Shown here: positions 50,191 to 59,599 of the stretch, one piece after another
Layout of the letters: every line of letters begins with the position of its first letter
How positions within the stretch are numbered: the first letter of the stretch is position 1
Assembly: GCF_019923745.1 (NCBI RefSeq)
Contig: NZ_JAANOG010000001.1
Span: 124,001 to 188,000, forward strand
Reading direction: 5' to 3'
DNA: 64,000 bases
Source: Aquirufa aurantiipilula
GTDB lineage: Bacteria > Bacteroidota > Bacteroidia > Cytophagales > Spirosomataceae
The notes under the pieces: generated by a model
The model's input: the letters and a program-made list of their open reading frames with translations, nothing else
Told to the model about the DNA's origin: nothing
Databases searched by the model: none
Translations under genes and position numbers: made by a program

Positions 50191-51444
50191 TTATTTTGCG
50201 GCATTTAAAACCTTATAATAACCGTCTTTTAATCTTTTTTGAACTTCAGCGAAACATTCCGTAGTATATTCAATATCGGCTTGCGTATGTGAAGAGGTTG
50301 GAATAATTCTTAGCATAATTTGTCCCTTTGGAACTACTGGATACACCACAATACTGCAGAAAATACCCATATTTTCACGTAAATCTCTTACTAAAGAGGT
50401 AACTGCTGCTATATCATATTCACCATGCAAGAAAACGGGAGTAACGGGAGATTGAGTTTCTCCAATATCAAATCCCTTTTCTTTTAAACCTTTTTGTAAA
50501 GAGCGTACGTTTTCCCATAAACGTTCTCTTAATTCAGGATGTTTTTTAATTAATTCTAAGCGCTTCATTCCACCTATCACGAATGGCATAGGTAATGCTT
50601 TCGCATAAGTTTGTGAACGCATATTGTATTTTAAATACATGATGATGTCCTTAGGAGCAGCAACAAATGCTCCAATAGCCGCCATCGATTTTGCAAAAGT
50701 TGAAAAATATAAATCTATACCTTCTGTACAGTTTAAGAATTCACCCACACCTTTACCATTGGCACCCATCGTTCCAAATCCGTGAGCATCATCCACCAAT
50801 AAACGGAAGTCGAAGTCTTTCTTCATCTCCACGATTTTATCCAATGAACCTACTTTACCTGACATACCAAAAACACCTTCTGTAATCACTAAAATACCTC
50901 CGCCAGTCTCTTGTGTTTTTTTAGTAGCTCGTTCTAAATTCTTACGCAATGAATCCATGTCATTGTGATTGAATTTATAATAGTCGCCCATTTTTGCTTT
51001 GTGTAAACGAATACCATCAATCAAACAAGCATGTGATTCGGCATCATAAACAATGATATCGCGGTGATCAACCATACATTCAATGATGGACATTACTCCT
51101 TGATAACCGTAATTCAAAAGGAAACAATCTTCTTTTCCAACGAATTCAGCTAGTTGTCTTTCAAATTCTTCGTGTTCATCTGTATTTCCAGACATCATTC
51201 GAGCTCCCATTGGGTAGGCTAAACCATATTTAGCTGCTGCATCAGCATCAGCTTTTCTTACTTCCGGATGGTTAGCTAGGCCTAAATAATTATTTAAAGA
51301 CCAGTTGAGCATCTCTTTTCCCATGAATGTCATTCTTGGGCCAAGTTCTCCAGTTAACTTTGGAAATGAAAAATAATGGTGGGAGTAATGCGCATGAGCA
51401 CCGATTGGCCCCATGTTTTTAACAACTTTCTCGAAAATATCCAC
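50191..51444 (-). CDS. Alpha-oxoamine synthase (serine palmitoyltransferase-like or cysteate acyltransferase-like)
   Basis: 417 aa. PLP fold-type I enzyme joining an amino acid to an acyl-CoA or acyl-ACP with loss of CO2. NYLGLANHPEVRKADADAAAKYG, SGNTDEHEEFERQLAEFVG, VYDAESHACLIDGIRLHKA, LLVDDAHGFGTMG and the PLP lysine K252 in STFAKSMAAIGAF are the family marks. The long N-terminus (FEKVVKNMGPIGAHAHYSHH) separates it from the kbl and bioF types. In Bacteroidota this points to sphingoid base or capnine/sulfonolipid synthesis. Start codon GTG; promoter at 51485-51514. Confidence 0.85.
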   Translation of the reverse strand: MDIFEKVVKNMGPIGAHAHYSHHYFSFPKLTGELGPRMTFMGKEMLNWSLNNYLGLANHPEVRKADADAAAKYGLAYPMGARMMSGNTDEHEEFERQLAEFVGKEDCFLLNYGYQGVMSIIECMVDHRDIIVYDAESHACLIDGIRLHKAKMGDYYKFNHNDMDSLRKNLERATKKTQETGGGILVITEGVFGMSGKVGSLDKIVEMKKDFDFRLLVDDAHGFGTMGANGKGVGEFLNCTEGIDLYFSTFAKSMAAIGAFVAAPKDIIMYLKYNMRSQTYAKALPMPFVIGGMKRLELIKKHPELRERLWENVRSLQKGLKEKGFDIGETQSPVTPVFLHGEYDIAAVTSLVRDLRENMGIFCSIVVYPVVPKGQIMLRIIPTSSHTQADIEYTTECFAEVQKRLKDGYYKVLNAAK

Positions 51445-51484
51445 TGTAAGTATCTGTTTTAATTAAAAAAACTTAAAATATTCA

Positions 51485-51514
51485 CAAAGTTAAATTATAT
51501 TTTTGTTATGACAA
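51485..51514 (-). promoter_or_regulatory. Promoter of the alpha-oxoamine synthase gene
   Basis: Minus-strand TTG (51514-51512) and exact -7 TAACTTTG (51492-51485), 19 bases apart. It overlaps the divergent ggt -7 element at 51498-51505. Confidence 0.7.
51498..51505 (+). promoter_or_regulatory. -7 element of the gamma-glutamyltranspeptidase gene
   Basis: TATTTTTG, exact TAnnTTTG, 63 bases before the ggt ATG. It lies within the spacer of the opposing promoter, so the two genes probably compete for RNA polymerase. Confidence 0.5.
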
Positions 51515-51567
51515 CGCTCATGTAAGAGCTTTTAACGATTGAATGTTTTCAAATTAAATTCTTCATC

Positions 51568-53259
51568 ATGCAACAGACTAAACTTTTTGTACTCATAGCC
51601 TTGATTTCGGCTTCTTCTACTTTTGCACAATCCAGTAAGCCGGTTATAGAGTCCTCCAAAGGAATGGTGGTATCAACGCATCCTGCTGCAAGTGAGATAG
51701 GTTTGGCTATATTAAAAAAAGGAGGCAATGCCATTGATGCAGCAGTTGCAGTCAATTTCGCTTTAGCCGTTTGTCACCCTGCTGCTGGAAATATCGGAGG
51801 TGGAGGTTTTCTAGTTTATCGCGATAATCAAGCTCAAACTTATGCTTTGGATTTTAGGGAAAAAGCACCTTTGAAAGCATTTAGAGATATGTATTTGGAT
51901 GAAAATGGGGCTATTATTCCAGGTAAAAGTCTTGCTGGGATTTTTTCTGTTGGAGTACCAGGCGCTGTTGCGGGTATGGAAGCTATGCATCAGAAATTTG
52001 GAAAATTACCATGGAAAGAACTTGTGCAGCCATCGGTTGATTTAGCTCGGAATGGAGTTGTTCTGACAGAAAAGGAAGCACGCGGTTTAAATGGGCAAAA
52101 AGCTGATTTTCAGAAATTTAATTTTGGGAAGGATTATATGATTAAAGCTCAAGATTTAAAATGGGAGAAGGGCGATTTATTAGTTCAAGAAGACTTGGCC
52201 CAATCTTTGGAACGTATTGCTAAAAGAAAGTCAAAAGGTTTTTATCGAGGTAAGACGGCTCGGCTATTGGTAAGAGAAATGAAGCGACAAGGTGGAATTA
52301 TGACAAAGAAGGATTTAAAGTCCTATCAAGCCGCTTGGAGAAATACGGTCAATTTTGACTATAAAGGAATGAAAATTATTAGTATGCCTCCTCCTTCTAG
52401 TGGTGGTATTGCACTGAATCAATTGATGAAAATGGTTGAACCTTTTCCTTTATCTACTTGGGGACCCAAATCAGATTCAACTGCACAAGTGATTATTGAA
52501 GCCGAAAGAAGGGTCTATGCCGATCGTTCAAAATGGTTAGGAGATCCAGATTTTGTGAAAGTTCCTCAAACTGAGTTAGTGAATCCATCTTACATTTTAC
52601 AACGGATGAAGGATTTTAGTTTTGATAAAGCGACCTTAAGTTCTTCTATTTCTGCAGGTCAATTTCCTGGATATGAAAGTCCTGAAACGACCCATTATTC
52701 CATCGTAGATGAATATGGTAATGCTGTTTCAATTACGACTACCTTAAATAATAGTTACGGTAGCAAGGTTTTTGTTGGTGGAGCAGGATTTCTTCTAAAC
52801 GATGAAATGGATGATTTTTCAGCTAAAGCTGGTTCACCCAATATGTTTGGTTTAATTGGTTCTAAAGCCAACGAGATACAACCTGGTAAGCGCATGCTTT
52901 CTAGTATGACTCCGACTATTGTAGAAGAAAAAGGCAAGTTAAAAATGGTGGTTGGAACTCCCGGTGGTTCAACCATCATTACTTCAGTTTTTCAAGTGAT
53001 ATTAAATACCTTGGAAATGGGAATGAATATGCAGCAGGCGGTAGAATATCCACGATTTCATCATCAATGGTTACCCGATCAAGTGTTATTTGAAAAGAAT
53101 CGCTTCAGTCCAGAGCAATTAAATCGTTTGACTGAAAAGAAATATAAAATGATACCAATCAATGGAATAGGCTTAGTGGAAGGTATTTTAGTATTACCCA
53201 ATGGAAAGCTGCAAGGTGGTGCAGATTCCAGAGGGGATGATACTGTTTCGGCCTATTAA
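51568..53259 (+). CDS. ggt: Gamma-glutamyltranspeptidase
   Basis: 563 aa. Signal peptide MQQTKLFVLIALISASSTFA. GGT hydrolyses or transfers the gamma-glutamyl group of glutathione and similar peptides in the periplasm after self-cleavage. The nucleophile Thr374 begins TTHYSIVDEYGNAVSITTT, marking the large/small subunit junction. GNIGGGGFLVYRD, FREKAPLKAFRDMY, and SSMTPTIVEEKGKLKMVVG with GTPGGSTIITSVFQ are further family blocks. Overlaps the convergent VIT-like gene by 4 bases. Confidence 0.96.
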   Translation: MQQTKLFVLIALISASSTFAQSSKPVIESSKGMVVSTHPAASEIGLAILKKGGNAIDAAVAVNFALAVCHPAAGNIGGGGFLVYRDNQAQTYALDFREKAPLKAFRDMYLDENGAIIPGKSLAGIFSVGVPGAVAGMEAMHQKFGKLPWKELVQPSVDLARNGVVLTEKEARGLNGQKADFQKFNFGKDYMIKAQDLKWEKGDLLVQEDLAQSLERIAKRKSKGFYRGKTARLLVREMKRQGGIMTKKDLKSYQAAWRNTVNFDYKGMKIISMPPPSSGGIALNQLMKMVEPFPLSTWGPKSDSTAQVIIEAERRVYADRSKWLGDPDFVKVPQTELVNPSYILQRMKDFSFDKATLSSSISAGQFPGYESPETTHYSIVDEYGNAVSITTTLNNSYGSKVFVGGAGFLLNDEMDDFSAKAGSPNMFGLIGSKANEIQPGKRMLSSMTPTIVEEKGKLKMVVGTPGGSTIITSVFQVILNTLEMGMNMQQAVEYPRFHHQWLPDQVLFEKNRFSPEQLNRLTEKKYKMIPINGIGLVEGILVLPNGKLQGGADSRGDDTVSAY

Positions 53260-53954
53260 AATAGTTTAGCTACCATAAATGCGGCACCAGCTGCGGCTGC
53301 CCCAATGGACATGACTTTTAAGGCTCCAATGAATGGTTGCTGACCTGTTATCTTACTTTTAAAATACCCAAAAATAAACAAGGCCAATAAGGTGATAATT
53401 GCTGAATAAATTAAGCCATCCTCGGGTTTGTCTAAGTAAAAATAGGGTAGTAATGGAATCAAGCCTCCCAGAGCATATGAAATTCCTATGGTCAAAGCCG
53501 AATTTCTGGCGCGGTTTGGATTGGGCTTTTCTAAGCCTAATTCAAAGCGCATCATAAAGTCTACCCATTTATCTTTGTCGCTTGCAATGCAATTAACCAC
53601 CATTTCTTGAGCTTCAGGACTTAAACCATAATCCTCAAATACTTCTCTAATTTCTTCTTTTTCTCGATCGGGTACTCGTTCAACTTCATCGTATTCTCTA
53701 GCTAATTCGGCTTCATAGTGCTCTTTTTCTGTCATACCAGCCAAATAGCCGCCTAATCCCATGGCGATGGATCCAGCTACAATTTCGGCTACTCCTGCAG
53801 TAGTTACAATATCATTGCTAGAAACTGCACCTGAAAGTCCGGCTGCAAGAGCAAAAGGAACGGTTAAGCCGTCCGACATCCCAATGACCACATCAGTCAG
53901 GAAATCAGAACTTTTTAAATGTTTTTCGTGAAGGTGGTGATCAGGTCCATGCAT
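53256..53954 (-). CDS. VIT1/CCC1-family iron/manganese transporter-like protein
   Basis: 232 aa. Family pattern: FLTDVVIGMSDGLTVPFALAAGLSG in helix 1 and IVAGSIAMGLGGYLAGMTEKEHYEAE in helix 2, then a cytoplasmic acidic helical metal-binding segment (about 85-145). Three more helices follow near 150-230. It should move Fe(II) or Mn(II) out of the cytoplasm. Lies 4 bases after the POT transporter gene on the same strand. Confidence 0.92.
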   Translation of the reverse strand: MHGPDHHLHEKHLKSSDFLTDVVIGMSDGLTVPFALAAGLSGAVSSNDIVTTAGVAEIVAGSIAMGLGGYLAGMTEKEHYEAELAREYDEVERVPDREKEEIREVFEDYGLSPEAQEMVVNCIASDKDKWVDFMMRFELGLEKPNPNRARNSALTIGISYALGGLIPLLPYFYLDKPEDGLIYSAIITLLALFIFGYFKSKITGQQPFIGALKVMSIGAAAAGAAFMVAKLF

Positions 53955-53958
53955 AATT

Positions 53959-55548
53959 TTATCGGATGCCGTGCATCATTCGTTTTAAAGGTCCAATAGC
54001 CAAGGTATATAGAATAATAGCGGCAATTCCAGTTAATGTGACAAATAACATAAAGAACTCATATAAATTATGAATCTCAAATCCTAAGAAACTAGGAAAG
54101 TTGACTTGCCCTACCACTGCTTCAGCAGGAGGTAATAAGGCTCCTAAAGTTCCGGCTAATGCATATCCAGCAGCATTGGCTAAAAACCAAACTCCCATAA
54201 GGAGAGACGAAAAGCGTTTCGGGGCTAATTTTGAAACTAAAGACAACCCAATAGGAGATAAGCATAATTCCCCCATAGTATGAAATAAATACATCACTAT
54301 TAACCAAATAACACCCAGTTTATTATTTCCCAAATCTTTGATTTGAGAAGCAATGATTAAGTATCCAATGGAAAGTAGTAATAATCCAATGGCCTGTTTC
54401 GCTGGCGAATTGGGCTCTAAGCCTCTTTTGTTGAGCCATATCCAAAGCCAAGAAAATGGGAACGCTAGCAAAATGATAAAAAATGAATTAGCATTTTGTA
54501 CTGAGCTAGGAGGAAGCTCAATTCCTAAAAAATGCAAATCGGTTTGTTGGTCTGCTATAAATGTCAAGGAAGAACCTGCTTGTTCAAATGAGGCCCAAAA
54601 GAAAATGACAAAAAAGGAAATAATGTACATCACAAGAATTCTATTTCTTTCTACACTGGTGATGGTTTTATCTGTAATAATCAAAAAAGCCAAACTTAAG
54701 CCTGAAGAATATATGACAGGATATATCCAATCTTTGATGATATTAGGTTCTTCTGTGATGAATAAGAAATGGAAAGTAAATACCAAAATAAAGAATAATA
54801 CAACGGCACTAAAAATGGATTTAGAGCTGAATTCTGCTTTTTCAGTTTCACCATCTACAGGAGTATTTTCCTTATTTGAAAATGGTTTTTCTCCGACGGG
54901 GAGGCCATCAGGGTCAACTATGAATTTGTTTTTAAGGAAGTAAAAAGAAACTGTTCCAATCAACATGGCTGTTCCAGCAGCAAAAAAGCCCCATTTAAAG
55001 GCATCTAATACACGAATGCCATCGACTTTAACATCACCTAAAAAAGGACAAATTAACATACCTAATAAAGCACCAGTGTTAATTCCCATGTAAAATATGG
55101 TGAATGCTGCATCCAGACGATTATCTCCCTTGCGGTATAGTTGTCCTACCATAGAAGAAATATTTGGTTTAAAGAAACCATTCCCTATGATCAAAAAGAA
55201 TAATCCCCCCCACATTAAATTTTGTGCAAGACTGATATCCATTTCAAAACTACTTGCTGAAGAGAACATGAAGATTTGGCCGATAGCCATAATGAAACCT
55301 CCTATTAGTATGCAATTGCGATTACCTAGATAACGGTCAGATATATATCCCCCAGCCATCGTGGTCAAATAACTTAAACCTAAAAATCCACCGTAAAGGA
55401 TGGATGCGTCGGTTTGTTTGAAAGCAAGGGCGTTAACTAAAAAGAGCGAGAGCAATGCTCTCATACCGTAGAAATTGAATCGTTCCCACATTTCAGTGGA
55501 ATACAAAACATAAAGGCCTTTCGGATGACTGCTTGTGTTTTCGGACAT
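53959..55548 (-). CDS. POT-family proton-dependent oligopeptide transporter
   Basis: 529 aa from the ATG at 55548 (MSENTSSHPKGLYVLY); the TTG at 55566 is less likely. POT marks are YSTEMWERFNFYGMRALLSLFLV with the ExxER-like segment in helix 1, GGYISDRYLGNRNCILIGG, NGFFKPNISSMVGQLYRKGD and GELCLSPIGLSLVSKLAPKRF. It imports di- and tripeptides with protons. About 14 helices. The ggt product could supply its substrates outside the cell (inference). Confidence 0.94.
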   Translation of the reverse strand: MSENTSSHPKGLYVLYSTEMWERFNFYGMRALLSLFLVNALAFKQTDASILYGGFLGLSYLTTMAGGYISDRYLGNRNCILIGGFIMAIGQIFMFSSASSFEMDISLAQNLMWGGLFFLIIGNGFFKPNISSMVGQLYRKGDNRLDAAFTIFYMGINTGALLGMLICPFLGDVKVDGIRVLDAFKWGFFAAGTAMLIGTVSFYFLKNKFIVDPDGLPVGEKPFSNKENTPVDGETEKAEFSSKSIFSAVVLFFILVFTFHFLFITEEPNIIKDWIYPVIYSSGLSLAFLIITDKTITSVERNRILVMYIISFFVIFFWASFEQAGSSLTFIADQQTDLHFLGIELPPSSVQNANSFFIILLAFPFSWLWIWLNKRGLEPNSPAKQAIGLLLLSIGYLIIASQIKDLGNNKLGVIWLIVMYLFHTMGELCLSPIGLSLVSKLAPKRFSSLLMGVWFLANAAGYALAGTLGALLPPAEAVVGQVNFPSFLGFEIHNLYEFFMLFVTLTGIAAIILYTLAIGPLKRMMHGIR

Positions 55549-55712
55549 AAAGGTTGATGAATACAAATACCAAGTTACAAGAATGTTACAAAAATTGATA
55601 CACCAAGAATGATTTAATCTTAAAACTGAACTTAAAAAAATGAACTCAGATGTGAAACATATTTTGTAATATTGTCCTTCATTTGTCCGTATAATTCTTC
55701 AGATTTTTAACC

Positions 55713-56492
55713 ATGGGTAAGATCATTGCTATCGCTAATCAAAAGGGTGGAGTTGGTAAAACGACCACAGCTATTAATTTAGCCGCCTCCCTAGCAGCTT
55801 TAGAATTTAAGACACTGATTATTGATGCTGACCCACAAGCCAATTCTACTTCTGGATTAGGTTTAAATCCTAAGGAAATCACCCAAAGTATTTATGAATG
55901 CATGGTGGGTTTGGCCAAAGTAAAAGAAAGCATCGTTTCCACAGAACTTGATTTTTTAGATATCATTCCTTCACACATTGATTTGGTAGGAGCGGAGATT
56001 GAAATGATCAATTTGAATAATCGTGAAGCGCGAATGCGAGAAGCATTAGCTGAAATCAAAGATTTATATGATTTCATCATCATGGATTGTTCTCCATCCT
56101 TAGGTTTAATAACCATTAACTGTCTTACAGCAGCTGATTCGGTGATTATACCCGTTCAATGTGAATATTATGCCTTAGAGGGCTTAGGTAAACTATTGAA
56201 TACCATAAAGATTATCCAATCTCGTTTGAATCCAAATTTGATGATTGAGGGTATTTTATTGACTATGTATGATCTACGTTTACGTTTGTCTAATCAAGTA
56301 GTGAATGAAGTGAATAGTCACTTTAAAAACATGGTATTTGAAACGATTATCCCAAGAAATATCCGTTTGTCGGAATCTCCAAGTTTTGGAATACCTGCAA
56401 TTTTACATGATGCAGAAAGTAAGGGGGCAATAAGTTACCTCAATTTAGCCAAAGAAATTATCACCAAAAACGGTTTATTACAGGCTGTTTAG
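55713..56492 (+). CDS. parA: Chromosome partitioning ATPase ParA (Soj)
   Basis: 259 aa. Deviant Walker [15 protein letters not shown] near the start and [18 protein letters not shown] as Walker [23 protein letters not shown] and [18 protein letters not shown] are typical Soj blocks. With ParB and parS it segregates the origin region. First gene of a six-gene plus-strand operon; no exact -7 element was seen, and no complete parS site was found in the window. Confidence 0.97.
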   Translation: MGKIIAIANQKGGVGKTTTAINLAASLAALEFKTLIIDADPQANSTSGLGLNPKEITQSIYECMVGLAKVKESIVSTELDFLDIIPSHIDLVGAEIEMINLNNREARMREALAEIKDLYDFIIMDCSPSLGLITINCLTAADSVIIPVQCEYYALEGLGKLLNTIKIIQSRLNPNLMIEGILLTMYDLRLRLSNQVVNEVNSHFKNMVFETIIPRNIRLSESPSFGIPAILHDAESKGAISYLNLAKEIITKNGLLQAV

Positions 56493-56505
56493 CAGATTAT
56501 ACGAT

Positions 56506-57426
56506 ATGAGTGCAAAGCAAGAATCAAATTCAAAAAAAAGGATAGGTTTGGGTAGAGGTCTAGGCGCTTTGCTTGAAGATTCTGAGAAAGTATCCCAAAA
56601 TCCTAAGCATTCTTCAGAGTTTGCGGGTAGTTTAGAAGGAGTAAATTTGATGGATGAAATTCCATTGGAATACATAGAAACGAATCCTTATCAACCAAGG
56701 GAACATTTTGAACAAGAAGCATTAGCTGATTTAGCTGAATCAATTCGTATTCAAGGTATTATTCAGCCCATCACCGTTCGAAAGATTGCTCCCAAAAAGT
56801 TTCAATTAATTTCTGGAGAGCGTCGTTTACAAGCTTCAAAATTGGCGGGATTAACGAGTATACCTGCTTATGTCAGAACAGCCGATGATCAGCAAATGAT
56901 TGAAATGGCTTTGATTGAGAACATTCAAAGAGAAAACTTAAATGCCATTGAAATTGCTTTATCCTACAAGCGTTTGATGGATGAATGTCAATTAAAACAG
57001 GAGGATTTAGGTAATCGGGTAGGGAAGAGTCGTTCCAATGTGACCAATTACATGCGTTTATTGAAATTACCCATTATCATACAGGCTGCCATTCGTGATG
57101 CTAAAATTTCGATGGGACATGCCAGATGTTTGGTGTCTGTGGAGAATCCTGAATTACAACATGTTCTTTTTCAAAAAACCATATCCGAAGAGTGGTCAGT
57201 TCGTAAATTAGAAGATGCTGTAAGACAATCTGCTCATCCTAGTTTAGGAAAACCAGATGATTCCAAAACCCTTCCATTGGCAGAAATGCAACAAATTCAA
57301 CAAACCTTTGCGAGTTTCTTTCAATCTCCCGTTTCATTCAAAATGAATGAAGATGGCAAAGGCGAATTGAAAGTTAGTTTTAAGTCGAAAGAAGAGCTAT
57401 TAAAACTATTGAAAGCAGTACAATAG
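56506..57426 (+). CDS. parB: Chromosome partitioning protein ParB (Spo0J)
   Basis: 306 aa. N-terminus KKRIGLGRGLGALLED is the ParA-contact box. The CTPase domain has IETNPYQPREHFEQEALADL and LISGERRLQASKLAG, then MIEMALIENIQRENLNAIEIA. The parS-binding helix-turn-helix is QEDLGNRVGKSRSNVTNYMRLL. A C-terminal dimerisation domain ends in a Lys-rich helix. ParB slides as a CTP-loaded clamp from parS. Lies 13 bases after parA. Confidence 0.97.
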   Translation: MSAKQESNSKKRIGLGRGLGALLEDSEKVSQNPKHSSEFAGSLEGVNLMDEIPLEYIETNPYQPREHFEQEALADLAESIRIQGIIQPITVRKIAPKKFQLISGERRLQASKLAGLTSIPAYVRTADDQQMIEMALIENIQRENLNAIEIALSYKRLMDECQLKQEDLGNRVGKSRSNVTNYMRLLKLPIIIQAAIRDAKISMGHARCLVSVENPELQHVLFQKTISEEWSVRKLEDAVRQSAHPSLGKPDDSKTLPLAEMQQIQQTFASFFQSPVSFKMNEDGKGELKVSFKSKEELLKLLKAVQ

Positions 57427-57433
57427 TCGACCC

Positions 57434-58090
57434 ATGAGGCATGCCACTATCCCCGTTTTTCGGGTTTTAATTTGTTTTTTTCTTTTTTTCCTTTGCTCCT
57501 GGGCATGCAAGGCGAATTATGCAGCATTGGATACGGTAGTTAAAATTCAAGAAGCGAAGCCGGATAGTTTACTAAAGAAAAAAGCTCTTCCCTATAAAAT
57601 TATTCCTCGCCAAGCCACCTTAAAGTCTTTGATGATTCCGGGTTGGGGTCAGTATTATAATCGTCAATATTGGAAATTACCTCTAGTTGCTGGAGCATTT
57701 ATCACGCTGGGTATTATAGCCAATTACAATAATGTGCGTTATGAAAAATATCGTGCCTATTATTACATTGCTTCACCTCATCCTGATGATCCAACCTATG
57801 TGCCCCCAGCGACGGTTGCTGTACCTTATGAAGACGGTTTAGTACGAGATTTGGATGTCAATCAGCTGAAACGATTGAATGACGGATTCCGAAGAAATCG
57901 AGATTATACCTATATTGGGATGGTTTTGGCTTGGGCATTTAATGTAGTTGATGCCAATGTAAGCGCACATTTAAAGACTTTTGATGTATCTGATGATATA
58001 ACCTTAAAAATAAAACCGACTTTTGAATACCAGTCTTTTTCAAATGGTTTAGTTTCTGGTGTATCTTTGTCGTTTAATTTTAAAAAGTAA
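57434..58090 (+). CDS. DUF5683 domain membrane protein
   Basis: 218 aa. A hydrophobic N-terminal signal (about 1-25) with a Cys in its C-region precedes the DUF5683 core. The core is LKSLMIPGWGQYYNRQYWKLPLV, a membrane segment GAFITLGIIANYN and NVRYEKYRAYYYIA. NRDYTYIGMVLAWAFNVVDANVSAHL forms a second hydrophobic part. The role is unknown, but the gene stands between parB and dapB in many Bacteroidota. Gap 7 bases after parB. Confidence 0.87.
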   Translation: MRHATIPVFRVLICFFLFFLCSWACKANYAALDTVVKIQEAKPDSLLKKKALPYKIIPRQATLKSLMIPGWGQYYNRQYWKLPLVAGAFITLGIIANYNNVRYEKYRAYYYIASPHPDDPTYVPPATVAVPYEDGLVRDLDVNQLKRLNDGFRRNRDYTYIGMVLAWAFNVVDANVSAHLKTFDVSDDITLKIKPTFEYQSFSNGLVSGVSLSFNFKK

Positions 58091-58094
58091 AGGA

Positions 58095-58814
58095 ATGAAA
58101 ATAGTTTTGATTGGTTATGGTAAGATGGGTAAGGAAATTGAGCGTATTGCTTTAAGTAGAGGCCATCAAATTGTAGCTAAAATAGATATAGATAATCCTC
58201 ATGATTTGCAGGGTTTAAGTAATCAAGATGTCGATGTGGCAATAGAATTTTCTAATCCAACATCGGCATATGCCAATATCTTAACTTGCTTAGAAAAGCA
58301 AATTCCCATTGTTTGTGGCACTACGGGCTGGTTAGAAAAGAAGGCGGAAGTAGAGGCTTTGGCACTTAAAAATAATTCAACCTTCTTTTATGCTTCCAAC
58401 TATTCCATTGGCGTGAATTTGTTTTTTGCTTTGAACAAGCATTTGGCCAAATTAATGGCTCCTCACACTCAATATGATATTTATACCAATGAGATACATC
58501 ATACCGAGAAAAAGGATTCGCCCAGCGGAACGGCTATAACGATCGCTGAAGGGATAATTTCAGCTTTCCCAACGAAAGATACTTGGGTGAATAATGAAAT
58601 TCCACAAAGTAATGAAGTTGCTATTTGGTCACAAAGAGAATCCACTAAACCGGGAACTCATACAGTAAAATACATTTCTAAAGTAGATCAAATTGAAATT
58701 ACACACGAAGCATTTAGTCGGGAAGGATTTGCTTTAGGAGCTGTCATTGCCGCAGAATGGGTGAAAGATAAGAAAGGTGTTTTAGGTATGGAAGATATGT
58801 TAAAATTAGATTAA
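58095..58814 (+). CDS. dapB: 4-hydroxy-tetrahydrodipicolinate reductase
   Basis: 239 aa from the ATG at 58095, 4 bases after the preceding stop; an upstream TTG at 58059 would overlap it by 32 bases. DapB makes tetrahydrodipicolinate for lysine and diaminopimelate. KIVLIGYGKMGKEIERIAL is the NAD(P)-binding N-terminus. CGTTGWLEKK, YASNYSIGVNLFFALN and EIHHTEKKDSPSGTAITIAEGI carry the catalytic His and Lys. Slightly short, as usual for the Bacteroidota form. Confidence 0.95.
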   Translation: MKIVLIGYGKMGKEIERIALSRGHQIVAKIDIDNPHDLQGLSNQDVDVAIEFSNPTSAYANILTCLEKQIPIVCGTTGWLEKKAEVEALALKNNSTFFYASNYSIGVNLFFALNKHLAKLMAPHTQYDIYTNEIHHTEKKDSPSGTAITIAEGIISAFPTKDTWVNNEIPQSNEVAIWSQRESTKPGTHTVKYISKVDQIEITHEAFSREGFALGAVIAAEWVKDKKGVLGMEDMLKLD

Positions 58815-58815
58815 T

Positions 58816-59598
58816 ATGCACAATATCGAATTCATAAAGAAGGAGTTAGGTGAGCAAGGAGTAGTTGTTATTCCAGGTTTCTTTGATCCCGCATTAATTC
58901 AAAAGTTGCAGGCGGCAGCCAAACAAATTTTCCAAATCCAATTTGATCATTTTGGGATTCAAGGAGATTATTTGAGTCAAATGGTTCAATTGTTCGAAAA
59001 CCATATTGATGAGTTTATCAATTGTGGAAAATTGATTCAAACAGGATTGGTTGAATTGTATCAAATTGCTGTACATCCAGATTTAGTTCAATTGATGCAC
59101 GAGATTGGTATGAAAGTACCTAATATGTGTACTCGCCCTGTGTTGTTTTTCAACCATCCCTCATTAGCTAAATCAGAGCATTTTTATAAAACACCTTTGC
59201 ATCAGGATTGGGTATCCATGTTATCTTCAGCCGATTCAGTGGTGGTTTGGATTCCTTTGATGGATGTGGAAGTAGCTCATGGACCAGTTGTGTTTTACCC
59301 AGGATCACATAAGTTAGGTCCTTTGACGGATAAAATAGATAATGGTTTTGCCGAAGTGCCTTTTGATCGAAATTCATATCCAAGACTTCAGCCAGAGTTA
59401 AAAGCGGGTGATATTGCTGTTTTTTCCACCTTGCTGGTTCATGAATCTGGGGTAATTACGAATAATGAAATACGATGGTCATGTCATTTTCGTTATACGA
59501 ACATGCTTGATCCAGACTTCATAGAAAGAGGCTTTCCGCATCCGTACATACATAAACCATCCCAAGAGTTGATTGATAAATTTTTGAAAAAGAAATAA
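58816..59598 (+). CDS. Phytanoyl-CoA dioxygenase (PhyH)-family protein
   Basis: 260 aa. Non-haem Fe(II)/2-oxoglutarate oxygenase of the double-stranded beta-helix type. The facial triad is visible as HQD (in KTPLHQDWVSML) and the distal His in LLVHESGVITNN, followed by RWSCHFRYTNM with the Arg that holds 2-oxoglutarate. Substrate unknown; such proteins act on lipids, amino acids or small metabolites. It is inserted between dapB and lepB with 1-base gaps on each side, so it is fully part of the operon. Confidence 0.85.
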   Translation: MHNIEFIKKELGEQGVVVIPGFFDPALIQKLQAAAKQIFQIQFDHFGIQGDYLSQMVQLFENHIDEFINCGKLIQTGLVELYQIAVHPDLVQLMHEIGMKVPNMCTRPVLFFNHPSLAKSEHFYKTPLHQDWVSMLSSADSVVVWIPLMDVEVAHGPVVFYPGSHKLGPLTDKIDNGFAEVPFDRNSYPRLQPELKAGDIAVFSTLLVHESGVITNNEIRWSCHFRYTNMLDPDFIERGFPHPYIHKPSQELIDKFLKKK

Positions 59599-59599
59599 A

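Noticed and set aside
55651-55660. TGTGAAACAT upstream of parA as a parS site
   Set aside because: Only one half of the TGTTTCACGTGAAACA palindrome is present; the other arm is missing.
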